Shown one piece after another: positions 1 to 8,787 of a DNA stretch of 64,000 nucleotides. The position numbers and the translations under genes were made by a program. Numbering within the stretch: position 1 is the first letter of the stretch; each line of letters opens with the position of its first letter. The notes beneath the pieces are model-generated. The model searched no databases. It worked only from the letters and a program-made list of their open reading frames with translations, and was not told the DNA's origin. Source of the stretch: Psychrobacter sp. AH5 (GTDB taxonomy: Bacteria; Pseudomonadota; Gammaproteobacteria; Pseudomonadales; Moraxellaceae); NCBI RefSeq assembly GCF_040371085.1, contig NZ_JAMBMT010000001.1, forward strand, positions 1,240,001 to 1,304,000, given 5' to 3'.

Positions 1-771
1 AGTCGTGAAATCAGCTGTCAGCAGATACACCGCAATCAGTGCGAGCTACTAGTTAAAGCCGCTCATAGTGAAGCTCGTGAGCGCTATGGTGTTGATCGAC
101 TGCATGCCACGCTCACCGAGCAAGGGCATAATATTAGTCTATACATGGTCAGAAGCATCAAAGAAGAACATAGCATCAAATGCCGTCGTCACAAGCGTTT
201 TAAAGTGACAACCGACTCTGATCACAACAAACTTGTCTATGACAACGTGCTCGATCAGAAGTTTGATACCAATCGTCCCAATGAATCTTGGGTTAGTGAT
301 ATTACTTACATCTGGACAAATGAGGGCTGGCTGTATTTAGCAGGCGTTAAAGACTTATACACTAAAGAGCTTGTCGGTTACGCTATCAACAAACGCATGA
401 CCGCTGATCTAGTATGCCGTGCACTGAATATGGCCATCAAACACAAACGACCTAATAAAGGACTAGTTGTACACTCAGACAGAGGTAGTCAATACTGTAG
501 CCATGCGTATCATAAGATCATTAAACAGTACCAGTTTATAGGCTCAATGAGCGCTAAAGGTAATTGCTTTGATAACGCGCCCATAGAAAGCTTCTGGGGC
601 ATATTGAAGAATGAGCTAGTATATCACCAGGACTATAAAACAAGATTTGCAGCCATCAGCGATATCATTGGCTATATTGAGCTGTACTACAACCAAACGA
701 GGATTCAAAAGGGTTTGGCCTATAAATCGCCAAGACAGGTGTGGTTTGATTATTATCGTCAGGCTGCGTAA
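1..771 (+). CDS. IS3-family transposase OrfB (5' end outside window)
   Basis: This is the catalytic DDE transposase subunit, which cuts and joins the IS ends. The frame is open from the first base and 256 residues are visible; the first ATG (145) is internal, because the upstream codons read ARERYGVDRLHATL, a typical IS3 segment. The rve integrase core shows Asp in WVSDITY (298-300), Asp in VHSDRGSQY (478-480) and Glu in APIESFWG (586-588). The last two are 35 residues apart, with a Lys seven residues after the Glu, as in the DDE(K) signature. OrfA, normally supplied by -1 frameshifting, is outside the window. The frame is intact as far as it can be seen, so the element may be active. Confidence 0.93.
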   Translation, partial: SREISCQQIHRNQCELLVKAAHSEARERYGVDRLHATLTEQGHNISLYMVRSIKEEHSIKCRRHKRFKVTTDSDHNKLVYDNVLDQKFDTNRPNESWVSDITYIWTNEGWLYLAGVKDLYTKELVGYAINKRMTADLVCRALNMAIKHKRPNKGLVVHSDRGSQYCSHAYHKIIKQYQFIGSMSAKGNCFDNAPIESFWGILKNELVYHQDYKTRFAAISDIIGYIELYYNQTRIQKGLAYKSPRQVWFDYYRQAA

Positions 772-817
772 TTAAAATCTCCCAAGTTTATGTCTACGGG
801 ATTGACGGCAGGGGTCA
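1..817 (+). mobile_element. IS3-family insertion sequence, right part
   Basis: The window opens inside an insertion sequence whose transposase frame (orfB) ends at 771. I place the right end near 817: read from outside inward the sequence begins TGACCCCTGCC, and IS3-family terminal repeats usually begin TGA or TGT. The coding remains of a different transposase start immediately after this point, which supports the boundary. The left end, orfA and the matching inverted repeat lie upstream of the window, so the terminal repeat and target duplication cannot be verified here. Confidence 0.75.
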
Positions 818-949
818 GCATTTAAAGTGGTGTACTTAGCCACCCAGCAGGTATCCAAAAAGTGGTCGATGCCCATTCGTAACTGGACGTCTGCTTTGAA
901 TCGCTTTATGATTATGTTTGATGATCGTATAAGCAGGCATTTAATCTAA
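818..949 (+). pseudogene. IS256 (mutator)-family transposase, C-terminal remnant
   Basis: Directly after the IS3 end the frame starting at 821 reads VVYLATQQVSKKWSMPIRNW and continues to a stop at 947-949. SKKWxMPIRNW followed by LNRF and FDDR is the characteristic C-terminus of mutator-type (IS256) transposases. Only about 42 codons remain and there is no start. The bases at 954-980, containing TTACACAGAATCTG, resemble the terminal repeat region of such elements, so the old IS256 copy may end close to 980. The simplest reading is that the IS3 element inserted into this older copy. The rest of the IS256 copy should lie left of the IS3 element. Confidence 0.7.
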
Positions 950-1135
950 ATGGCAGTTACACAGAATCTGAGATGGGCTCGTTACCTGTTCAAATAACCA
1001 TTGTAATCATCACTAGTATAATTACTAACTGATATACTCGGGGCGGTTCAATAACCTTAAATGATTAAGTCAATCTAAAATATTCTTAGACACGTTGCCC
1101 GTAGCATTGAACTCTAAAAAGCATTGTTTCACTAC

Positions 1136-1545
1136 TTATAAATAGCTAATAACCGTTGTGGAATTATGAAGTTCTCCATTAACATACTCCCAATCCTCTT
1201 TGGAGGCGTCTGGATTATACGCTGTTCTAACATCTAAATTCCCTTAATTATCATAGTCTAACAGTATTAAAAGACATCTCCCATTTGCTAGATAGATAGT
1301 TAGATTCAACAGTTCAACCTCTTTTTCTGCGAGCTCATTTTCTATTGTTATCTTCCCTCTACAATAAGCGTTTGACTTGGCTTATCAATCATACGTAACT
1401 GGTTTATTTCCCTTGCCTTCTTTACCTGAATATCCAGAAATAGTTACTGATACCAGATACCATCTCCGCCTTTTCTAGCCATTGCTGCATTGTCAGCTTT
1501 ACAGTAATTGCATACATTAATAAATGAGGATTATCGTACTCAGTC
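1136..1545 (-). pseudogene. Decayed gene of unknown function
   Basis: No intact frame exists here, but the minus strand retains a coding-like reading. Near 1480-1545 it reads LTMQQWLEKAEM. After one frame change it continues WYLVSVTISGYSG (about 1430-1475), is broken by two adjacent stops near 1386, resumes ENELAEKEVELLNLTIYL, is broken by another stop near 1249, and ends DWEYVNGELHNSTTVISYL at 1136-1138. About 130 codons would be restored by one frame correction and removal of three stops. I do not recognise the family. It sits beside IS debris, which fits a decaying accessory locus. It could also be chance, but the length and composition of the segments make that less likely. Confidence 0.45.
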
Positions 1546-1760
1546 TAAGTTGAATATTAAGGTTCATGAACCATTTATTTTTATATTGACTATAGGTCAT
1601 TGTTTTTACTAGATAATTATCTATTTTAACTCGCGAACCCAACTTTAGGTAGCCATAAGTTAAATAGACTCTATTTAGTACGGTGCTACGTATTATGCTT
1701 GTTCATTTTACTACTGTAGATATGTGGCTTTAGTTATAGCAACATGTCGGCTCCAAACTA

Positions 1761-2339
1761 CTAATAATCGCTATCGCGATATATAGTGATTTGCGCTTCT
1801 TTAGCAAAATCCTCATAACTCACCGCCGCTTGCTTATCACTTTGCGACGTAGATTGTTCTGTAGCTATTGGTTCTGGCTCAGAGGTTGGCTTCACTACGG
1901 GCTGCTCAGTTGCGGAATCAATTTGCTGTTTGCGGTTTGCTACAGGAACGTTCAATGCAGCATTGTCATTTATGCTACTGGCGCTACTATCGAAGTCATC
2001 TTCTACGCTGGTTGACTGTTGATTATCGCTCAGGTGAGAATCTATAGGTTCTTTTGCTGAAAGGCTTTGTTTATCAGTTGCAGGATCTACCAAAGACTTA
2101 TTATCAGCAGATGATAAATCTTTAGTCGCTAGATTATCAGTAGCTTTTAACGCAAATATTATAGCCACTAACAACAGTAAAACTAGAATAATACTTGCAA
2201 TAAGAATCTGTAGGCCTCTACCCTGGCTAGCTAGTACCGCGCTAGTTTTATTGTGATATATTTTTGACTCATTTTGATGAGCTTTAGGGCTAGCGACCGT
2301 ATTGCCAACATCGTTACTACTGTTATCTGAGTCACGCAT
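1761..2339 (-). CDS. Single-span membrane protein of unknown function, paralogue 1
   Basis: I do not recognise this protein. From the ATG at 2339 it has a short polar N-terminus, one strong hydrophobic segment (ILIASIILVLLLLVAIIFAL, about residues 45-65) and a low-complexity Ser/Asp/Thr/Gln-rich stretch. It ends in a conserved-looking tail, SYEDFAKEAQITIYRD, followed by SDY-stop. An earlier in-frame ATG at 2393 would add 18 residues; neither start has a clear ribosome binding site. The next gene on the same strand has the same architecture and a matching tail, so the two are tandem paralogues. Topology is probably cytoplasmic N-terminus with a periplasmic linker, but this is inference. Confidence 0.6.
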   Translation of the reverse strand: MRDSDNSSNDVGNTVASPKAHQNESKIYHNKTSAVLASQGRGLQILIASIILVLLLLVAIIFALKATDNLATKDLSSADNKSLVDPATDKQSLSAKEPIDSHLSDNQQSTSVEDDFDSSASSINDNAALNVPVANRKQQIDSATEQPVVKPTSEPEPIATEQSTSQSDKQAAVSYEDFAKEAQITIYRDSDY

Positions 2340-2586
2340 AATAAGCCAAGCCATTGCTAATATTAGTCGATTACTATTATGTTGCCATACCACTATAAAG
2401 TGAATAATACGGCAAACAACAGCATAGCGCTAATAATTATATAGCTAAAATCATCTAGATGGCTTGGCTCTACCTTTTACGAGGATTAAAGATTAGAAGT
2501 ATTCAGTTAAGGTGCTACCAACTCTCAGCTAATAGTTTATGACGTTTATGATGATGGTTAGGTTTAAAACATGGTTACTCTTATAG

Positions 2587-3168
2587 TTAATAAGTGTCAT
2601 CGCGATATAAGGTGTTTTTTGCTTCTGTAGTAAAATCGTTGTAGCTGATCTTAGCATTAGCTTTTAGGCGCTGAGGCTCGAAAACACGATTATTCTCTAC
2701 CTTCAAGTTTATAGAAGTTTTTTCTGTAACTATTTCTGTTACCGCTAAAGCTGCCGTTGTAGATTCAGAATCTAGTGTTTTGCTGCTAGTAATAGCAGTT
2801 GATGACTGCTTAGCACGGTTATCAGCATTAGCAACAAAATTATTTGACGCCTCGTTTGTAAAGGCCAGCTTATCAGTAGTAGTAAAGGGCTTAGCCTGAG
2901 TATGGGTACTATTGGTTTTGAGTACCATCAAACCTATAAATACTACCAATAAAAGGATAAAAATACTGGCTAATTTGATGCGGTTTGAGGGCTTTTTTTC
3001 TAAGCTAAGAGTATCGACGTTGAGAGTATCGCTCATCTCATTTGACTTATCTTCAGAATCTATTGGATATTGGCTAGTTGTCGGTGAAAAGCTGCCTTCA
3101 TTGTTTAGCAGATTAGAGTTAATTTTTTGTACATATTTTTCGTAAACGCTCAAACTACGATTGTTCAC
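2587..3168 (-). CDS. Single-span membrane protein of unknown function, paralogue 2
   Basis: Same plan as the downstream neighbour: a polar N-terminal part of about 65 residues, one transmembrane segment (LASIFILLLVVFIGLMVL), a Ser/Thr/Ala-rich linker, and the C-terminal tail SYNDFTTEAKNTLYRDDTY ending the protein. The only available start is GTG at 3168 without a clear ribosome binding site. The frame stays open upstream to about 3260 with plausible codons (QQLENELKLKV) but no ATG, so the start may be wrong or an upstream frameshift may have removed it. Function is unknown. The shared tail SYxDFxxEAxxTxYRD suggests a binding or anchoring motif. Confidence 0.6.
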   Translation of the reverse strand: MNNRSLSVYEKYVQKINSNLLNNEGSFSPTTSQYPIDSEDKSNEMSDTLNVDTLSLEKKPSNRIKLASIFILLLVVFIGLMVLKTNSTHTQAKPFTTTDKLAFTNEASNNFVANADNRAKQSSTAITSSKTLDSESTTAALAVTEIVTEKTSINLKVENNRVFEPQRLKANAKISYNDFTTEAKNTLYRDDTY

Positions 3169-3432
3169 TTTAAGTTTTAGCTCGTTTTCTAGCTGCTGTT
3201 TTATATTTTTATCTACGATATTATTATTTTTTTGGCTTTTCGTAAATTTGTACTGGACCTGCTAATATCAGTTAATGTTAGGCTGGATGACCATAATGGC
3301 GATATAATAAACGTCTTTGAGTGTTACGCAACAACCGTTAAGACAAGCGCGACTTTTAACAGACAGGCGGTAAAATCAGTAAATTTGAAAGGCTTTTTGT
3401 CAAAAAAATGAATAGATAGCAAAGAGGTATTG

Positions 3433-4422
3433 ATGGATTTAAAACAGCTAAAAGCTTTTATTGCTATTGCTCAACTACAAAGCTTTAGTGCTGCTGCAAA
3501 AATGACGGGCATCTCGCAGCCTAGCCTTAGCCGATTGCTTAAGCAGCTAGAGACTGAGATGAATGTGGTATTGGTTGATCGTTATCATCGTCCTCTACAA
3601 TTAACGGCGGCAGGTTTGTTTTTTTATGACAAAATTAGCGCTTTATTAATAGAGCTTGATGCTATTACCCATATGACTCAGCGGTTATCAGCACCTAGCA
3701 AAGCCTTAAATATTGGCTTTGTACCATCAGTACTGTATGGTTTATTGCCTGAAGTCATTGCTATTTTTAAACGGCAAAACCCTGATATAGAGGTCAATCT
3801 AAAAGATATTAGCTCCTATCAGCAGATAGAGGCGCTAAAGTCTGGCGAGATTGATGTAGGCTTTGGTCGCTTTGCCCATCAAGACCCTTGGATACAGCAA
3901 ATATTACTGCGTCACGAACGTTATCTAGTGGCATTACCCAAAGCGCATCCTTTGGCTAATGTCAAAGAGCAGCGCTTGATTGATTTGGCTAGTAGTCGAC
4001 TGATTCTGTATCATCAAACCCACCTGCCCGCCTCTATTACTGCTAGTAGTATCAGTAGCACTAATAGTAAAAAGACAAAGCAGAGAGTTGAGCCTATAGC
4101 CGACTCAGTGACTGAACCTTTGCTCTATTTATTTGCCCAACATGGTGTTACCCCGCTTAGAACTAGTAAAGTGAGCGACTTACAAGTAGCACTTGGGCTT
4201 GTGGCTGCCGGTGAAGGTATCACTTTAGTCCCTGCCAGCTTACAGGTTATGCGTACCAAGCAAATCAGCTATCAGCGCTTGATACACGAAAACGTCACCT
4301 CTCCTATCTATCTACATACTCTAAAAGACTTTATCCATCCCAAAGTTCCTGACTTATTAAGCGCTATTTATGAGATTTATGAGAAGCGCGGTATCACTTA
4401 CCGGCGTCAACAGTTTGTTTGA
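3433..4422 (+). CDS. LysR-family transcriptional regulator, CatM/BenM-like
   Basis: A DNA-binding regulator with an N-terminal winged helix-turn-helix (about residues 1-60, SFSAAAKMTGISQPSLSRLL) and a C-terminal effector-binding domain (about 90-310). I chose the ATG at 3433 because AAAGAGG lies five bases upstream; a TTG one codon earlier is less likely. It is clearly related to the CatM-type regulator at 56660-57577: both share SxLYGxLPxVI, KIDVGFGR-like and ELQVALGLVAAGEG-like segments. Unlike that protein it has a Ser/Lys-rich insertion around residues 195-215. It is followed in the same direction by a transporter, which may be its target. The effector is unknown. Confidence 0.88.
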   Translation: MDLKQLKAFIAIAQLQSFSAAAKMTGISQPSLSRLLKQLETEMNVVLVDRYHRPLQLTAAGLFFYDKISALLIELDAITHMTQRLSAPSKALNIGFVPSVLYGLLPEVIAIFKRQNPDIEVNLKDISSYQQIEALKSGEIDVGFGRFAHQDPWIQQILLRHERYLVALPKAHPLANVKEQRLIDLASSRLILYHQTHLPASITASSISSTNSKKTKQRVEPIADSVTEPLLYLFAQHGVTPLRTSKVSDLQVALGLVAAGEGITLVPASLQVMRTKQISYQRLIHENVTSPIYLHTLKDFIHPKVPDLLSAIYEIYEKRGITYRRQQFV

Positions 4423-4608
4423 GGTAAGCTAATAGTTATTATTCCAATCGCTATGGGGTATGCTAAAGTCACCAAAAAACGCTGCATTCTAGCAATCTAC
4501 AGCGATACCTTCTAACGCTCTTATATTTCAATCCCTATATTTTTCGACTCGTTGATCGGCTATTACTTATGAGTGATAGCTTATCGCTTGATACAAACTG
4601 AGGTACGC

Positions 4609-5886
4609 ATGACCACACAATCCATCCCTACTCCTGCTGACGAGAGTGTCGCTCAGCAACCAGGCTTTAGCTGGCGAATTTTTGGCCCCGGTATCTTAAT
4701 GGCGACAGCAGCTATCGGCGGCTCGCATCTGATCTCATCAACCCAAGCTGGCGCGATATATGGCTGGCAGCTAGCGATTATGATTATTCTTGCGAACGTC
4801 TTTAAGTATCCGTTTTTTCGCTTTGGCACCGACTATGTTTACGATACTGGCGAGAGCTTGATTGCCGGTTACGCTAAGCGCTCAAAAGCCTACCTTTGGG
4901 TATACTTCATTCTCTCTATCCTATCGGCAGTGATTAGTACGGGCGCGGTCTCTTTGATTGCTGCGGTAATATTGGGCTTTATGCTCCCCGCCTCCATTGG
5001 CCTCTCAACCATTAGTTTGTCGTTGATTATTGTCGCCGTCTCTTGGTTTTTCTTAGTAGCGGGTCATTACAAATTGCTCGATGGCGTCACTAAGTGGATT
5101 ATGATTGCGCTGACGGCAGCGACTGTGGCAGCAGTGCTTATCGCGGCTGGTAAACCTACGGTGATGACCGCTGATTTTGTCGCCGCCTCCCCATGGAATC
5201 TTGCGACTTTAGGGTTCATCGTTGCGCTAATGGGCTGGATGCCTGCGCCGCTTGAGTTTGCTGCGATTACCTCGATGTGGACATCAGCTAAGCGCAAAAC
5301 CGATAACACCACTCATCGCCAAGGCTTATTAGACTTTAATGTGGGTTATTCAGTATCGGCTATTTTGGCGCTGTTTTTCTTATCGCTTGGCGTTTTTGTA
5401 CAGTACGGCTCAGGCCAAGAGATTGAGCTGGTTGGCGGCGCTTATATCAATCAGCTGATCAATATGTACACCGCTACTATCGGCGATTGGTCGCGGCTAT
5501 TGGTCGCTTTCGTCGCCTTTATGTGTATGTTTGGCACGACGATTACCTGTGCTGATGGTTATGGCCGTGCCAATGCCGAATGCTGGCGACTGCTCAAAGG
5601 CCAAGCTGAGATTAGCAAAAAACAAGTGGCCTTTTGGACCACTTACGCTATCGGTGGCGGCTTAGTGATTATTACCTTTTTTACCGGACAGCTCGGCGCT
5701 ATGCTCAAATTCGCTATGATATCCGCTTTTGTCTCCGCCCCCATCTTTGGTTGGTTAAATTACTCTTTAGTGAGCAAGCATCAAAAACTCTCCGCTGGCA
5801 TGAATGCTCTATCTATCGCTGGCCTATTATTTTTGGGCGGCTTTGCTTTATTATTTTTAGCCAATCTTGCTGGTATCGTAGGTTAA
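4609..5886 (+). CDS. NRAMP-family transporter homologue lacking canonical metal motifs
   Basis: A polytopic inner-membrane protein of 425 residues with about eleven hydrophobic segments and the NRAMP layout. I start at the ATG at 4609, preceded by GAGG at a good distance; an earlier TTG/ATG frame extension has no such site. In classical NRAMP proteins helix 1 carries DPGN and helix 6 carries MPH, which bind Mn or Fe. Here the aligned positions read GGSH (in GPGILMATAAIGGSHL) and MPAPLEF. The substrate is therefore uncertain and may not be a divalent transition metal. It lies 186 bp after the LysR gene and ends at a terminator-like hairpin. Confidence 0.8.
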   Translation: MTTQSIPTPADESVAQQPGFSWRIFGPGILMATAAIGGSHLISSTQAGAIYGWQLAIMIILANVFKYPFFRFGTDYVYDTGESLIAGYAKRSKAYLWVYFILSILSAVISTGAVSLIAAVILGFMLPASIGLSTISLSLIIVAVSWFFLVAGHYKLLDGVTKWIMIALTAATVAAVLIAAGKPTVMTADFVAASPWNLATLGFIVALMGWMPAPLEFAAITSMWTSAKRKTDNTTHRQGLLDFNVGYSVSAILALFFLSLGVFVQYGSGQEIELVGGAYINQLINMYTATIGDWSRLLVAFVAFMCMFGTTITCADGYGRANAECWRLLKGQAEISKKQVAFWTTYAIGGGLVIITFFTGQLGAMLKFAMISAFVSAPIFGWLNYSLVSKHQKLSAGMNALSIAGLLFLGGFALLFLANLAGIVG

Positions 5887-5964
5887 GCGCTTGGTTAAAG
5901 TTACCACTGCTATTTTTATAGTCTTTCTTTTGATTTTATAACCTTTCTTTTGATAATGATGCAG

Positions 5965-5995
5965 ACCTCTATAGCTAAGCTATGGAGGTTTTTTC
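5965..5995 (+). terminator. Rho-independent terminator after the NRAMP-like gene
   Basis: A hairpin with arms ACCTCTATAGCT and AGCTATGGAGGT (one G-T pair) is followed by a run of six T. It lies 80 bp after the transporter stop. Confidence 0.8.
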
Positions 5996-6351
5996 TTATA
6001 TAAAAATTATTATCAATAGCCGCTACCTGTGGCACAACAACAACTAACTCATTCTATGATTCAAAATATATTGTAACTAAATGTAAATAATGCTTGGCTA
6101 TTATTTGAGGCAAATGAACCGATTTGAATAATAGAAAGATTAAATCAATGAATTTATGGATAATATTATTCATTATGCAAATAGTATTAATTAAAATATA
6201 CATACTTATTAGAAATTATTATCTATATGGCTTTAAGGTCGCTTTGAAAGTTTAGTGATTAAGTGTACTCTTAGTCCATATTATAAATTCAATAGTTAAC
6301 CGTTTAGCTTGCTCTAGCGGTAAAACCTCTCTTTTATGCAAGGACTCTCAC
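5996..6351. other. AT-rich promoter region of prpB
   Basis: No gene is visible on either strand. The stretch is very AT-rich. It contains an imperfect inverted repeat with arms CTATTATTT (6099-6107) and GAATAATAG (6126-6134) and a second one with arms AATGAAT and ATTCATT near 6147-6175. Either could be an operator for the methylcitrate genes. No prpR or GntR-type prp regulator is present in the window, so the controlling protein is unknown. The ribosome binding site of prpB (AAGGAC) is just before the start codon. Confidence 0.4.
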
Positions 6352-7239
6352 ATGACATCAGCTGGCGCGCGCTTTCGCAGTGCAATGCAACAACAGAACG
6401 CTAAAAACCTTCCTTTACAAATCGTCGGTACTATAAACGCTTATACGGCGATGATGGCAACCCAAGTGGGTCATCAGGCTCTATATCTATCCGGTGCTGG
6501 CGTGGCCAATGCCTCTTTTGGTTTGCCTGATTTAGGCATGACGAGCCTTGATAACGTGCTAGAAGACGCGCGCCGTATTACTGATGCTGTTGAAACGCCA
6601 CTGCTTGTCGATATCGATACTGGTTTTGGCGGCGCGTTCAACATCTCGCAAACCATCAAAAAAATGGAAAAAGCTGGCGTTGCGGCAGTCCATATCGAAG
6701 ATCAAGTAGCACAAAAACGCTGTGGTCACCGCCCAAATAAAGAGATTGTTAGCATCTCAGAGATGGTTGATCGCTTAAAGGCGGCGATGGACGCCAAAAC
6801 CGATGCTGATTTTGTGGTAATGGCGCGCACGGATGCGTTGTCGGTTGAAGGGCTTGATGCTGCCGTTGAGCGTGCCGTTGCTTTTCAAGAGGCAGGCGCG
6901 GATATGATCTTTGCTGAAGCCTTAACCGATATCGAGATGTATCGTAAGTTTACCGACGTATTAGATATTCCTGTGCTAGCAAACATGACTGAGTTTGGTC
7001 AGACTGATCTGTATACCACCGAGCAGCTACATAGCGTTGGCGTCGATATGGTGCTCTATCCACTATCTGCATTTCGGGCGATGAATAAAGCGGCTCTTAA
7101 TGTCTATCAGCATATTTTAGATGATGGCACGCAAGAAAACGTCGTTGATACTATGCAAACGCGTATGGAGCTATACGACTTCTTAAACTATCATGAGTTT
7201 GAGCAAACGCTAGATAAGTTGTTTGCTGATAATAAGTAA
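6352..7239 (+). CDS. prpB: 2-methylisocitrate lyase
   Basis: Cleaves 2-methylisocitrate to pyruvate and succinate, the last step of the methylcitrate cycle for propionyl-CoA. The 295-residue protein has the isocitrate-lyase superfamily barrel: [11 protein letters not shown] near the N-terminus, the metal-binding segment VDIDTGFGG (about 86-94), IEDQ (about 115) and the catalytic KRCGH loop with Cys124. Length is normal for PrpB. It is the first gene of a plus-strand prp group, with prpC 139 bp downstream. The start at 6352 has AAGGAC upstream. Confidence 0.96.
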   Translation: MTSAGARFRSAMQQQNAKNLPLQIVGTINAYTAMMATQVGHQALYLSGAGVANASFGLPDLGMTSLDNVLEDARRITDAVETPLLVDIDTGFGGAFNISQTIKKMEKAGVAAVHIEDQVAQKRCGHRPNKEIVSISEMVDRLKAAMDAKTDADFVVMARTDALSVEGLDAAVERAVAFQEAGADMIFAEALTDIEMYRKFTDVLDIPVLANMTEFGQTDLYTTEQLHSVGVDMVLYPLSAFRAMNKAALNVYQHILDDGTQENVVDTMQTRMELYDFLNYHEFEQTLDKLFADNK

Positions 7240-7275
7240 GCACTAAATTAGATAAAATCTCGTTAAGTAAAAACG

Positions 7276-7324
7276 AGTCAGGTATAAATGTATTGTATTA
7301 CCTTTAATACCTAAATACCTGACT
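7276..7324 (+). other. Nested hairpin between prpB and prpC
   Basis: A perfect 10-bp inverted repeat has arms AGTCAGGTAT (7276-7285) and ATACCTGACT (7315-7324). Inside it a second stem forms between TGTATTA and TAATAC around a short loop. It has no following T run, so it is more likely an RNA-processing or stability element or an operator than a terminator. Function is inferred only. Confidence 0.45.
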
Positions 7325-7378
7325 TATGCAACTAAGCTATTAACCACAAGCTACCAACAAACCAAAAGGAATTTAATC

Positions 7379-8506
7379 ATGGCAGCAGGCAAGCAATTAA
7401 CAGGCGCAGGACTACGTGGTCAAGTCGCAGGCAAAACCTCACTCTCAACCGTTGGTAAATCAGGCTCAGGTCTGACCTATCGCGGTTATGATGTCAAAGA
7501 CTTAGCTGAGCATTGTGTCTTTGAAGAAGTGGCTTACTTACTCCTTTATGGCAATCTGCCGACTCAAAGCGAGCTCGATGCTTATCAAGCCAAACTCAAA
7601 ACTATGCGCGGCCTACCGCAGCCGCTAAAAGATGTCTTAGAGCGTATCCCAGCAGATTCGCACCCTATGGATGTCCTGCGTACCGGCTGCTCTATGCTTG
7701 GTAACTTAGAGACTGAAACCGACTTTGAGCAAGAAAACGATAAAACTGATCGTATGCTCGCGGTATTCCCATCAATTATCAATTACTGGTATCGATTCAG
7801 CCACGATAACGTGCGCATCGAAACCGAAACCGATGATGACACTATCGGCGGTCACTTCTTGCACCTCTTAAAAGGTGAGAAGCCAAACGAGCTACACACT
7901 AAGGTTATGAACGTATCCTTAATTCTCTATGCTGAGCATGAGTTTAACGCTTCAACCTTTACCGCACGCGTGTGCGCCTCTACCTTATCTGATATCCACT
8001 CTTGTATCACCGGTGCGATTGGCTCATTGCGCGGTCACTTGCATGGCGGCGCTAATGAGGCGGCGATGGATATGATCGAAGGCTTTAGCTCACCTGATGA
8101 GGCCGAAAAAGAGATGATGGCGATGCTTGAGCGTAAAGACAAAATTATGGGCTTTGGTCATGCCATCTATAGCGAATCTGATCCACGTAACGTCATCATC
8201 AAAGAATGGGCGGAAAAATTAGCCGACGATGTTGGTGATACCGTGCTTTATCCAGTATCAGTACGCTGTGAAGAGGTGATGTGGCGCGAGAAGAAGCTAT
8301 TCTGTAATGCTGATTTTTTCCATGCTTCAGCCTATCACTTCATGGGCATTCCAACCAAGCTATTCACCCCGATCTTTGTCTGCTCGCGTCTAACGGGTTG
8401 GGCGGCGCATGTGTTTGAGCAGCGCGCAAACAACCGTATCATTCGCCCAAGTGCGGAATATATCGGTGAAGAGCCAAGAGATGTACCTGCTATTGCAGAT
8501 CGTTAA
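7379..8506 (+). CDS. prpC: 2-methylcitrate synthase
   Basis: Condenses propionyl-CoA with oxaloacetate to 2-methylcitrate. The 375-residue protein has the short bacterial citrate-synthase type II layout typical of PrpC. Expected catalytic residues are visible: His222 in GHLHGGANEA, His261 in GFGHAIY and an Asp at about 312 in CNADFFHASAYH. The segment SDPRN after the second His is typical of PrpC. The start has AAAGGAA nine bases upstream. Position directly after prpB and before acnD identifies it as methylcitrate rather than housekeeping citrate synthase. Confidence 0.95.
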   Translation: MAAGKQLTGAGLRGQVAGKTSLSTVGKSGSGLTYRGYDVKDLAEHCVFEEVAYLLLYGNLPTQSELDAYQAKLKTMRGLPQPLKDVLERIPADSHPMDVLRTGCSMLGNLETETDFEQENDKTDRMLAVFPSIINYWYRFSHDNVRIETETDDDTIGGHFLHLLKGEKPNELHTKVMNVSLILYAEHEFNASTFTARVCASTLSDIHSCITGAIGSLRGHLHGGANEAAMDMIEGFSSPDEAEKEMMAMLERKDKIMGFGHAIYSESDPRNVIIKEWAEKLADDVGDTVLYPVSVRCEEVMWREKKLFCNADFFHASAYHFMGIPTKLFTPIFVCSRLTGWAAHVFEQRANNRIIRPSAEYIGEEPRDVPAIADR

Positions 8507-8535
8507 TTCGTTTCTAAAAGAGCTTTTCGTAGCTT

Positions 8536-8646
8536 GTAGGGTGGGTTAGTTTTATAAAGCTTTTTTGAAAAGCGCTAGTAAAACGTAACCCACCAATCGA
8601 TTACTTGACCACAGCGGTGGGTTACACTTCGCTAACCCATCCTACT
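8536..8646. repeat. Composite GTAGGGTGGGTTA palindromic repeat
   Basis: The sequence opens with GTAGGGTGGGTTAG and closes with CTAACCCATCCTAC. Between these are a further TAACCCACC and GGTGGGTTA, so two hairpins can form back to back. Related half sites with the GTAGGGTGCG variant occur at 13758-13825, 13910-13929 and 24355-24365. This is a dispersed intergenic repeat, occupying the prpC-acnD gap; no coding potential is visible. It may affect mRNA stability between the two genes. Confidence 0.7.
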
Positions 8647-8787
8647 AGCTAGCTATGTTTTTTGCATCCCTTTATTACAATCCTGTTTATTTAGCAAAAC
8701 CTATTAGCCTTAATAAATTTTGCCAAGTAAATTATCCTTTATCCCCTCTTTGAACTCTTACGACTCACCTACAAAGGAAAGCCCGCC

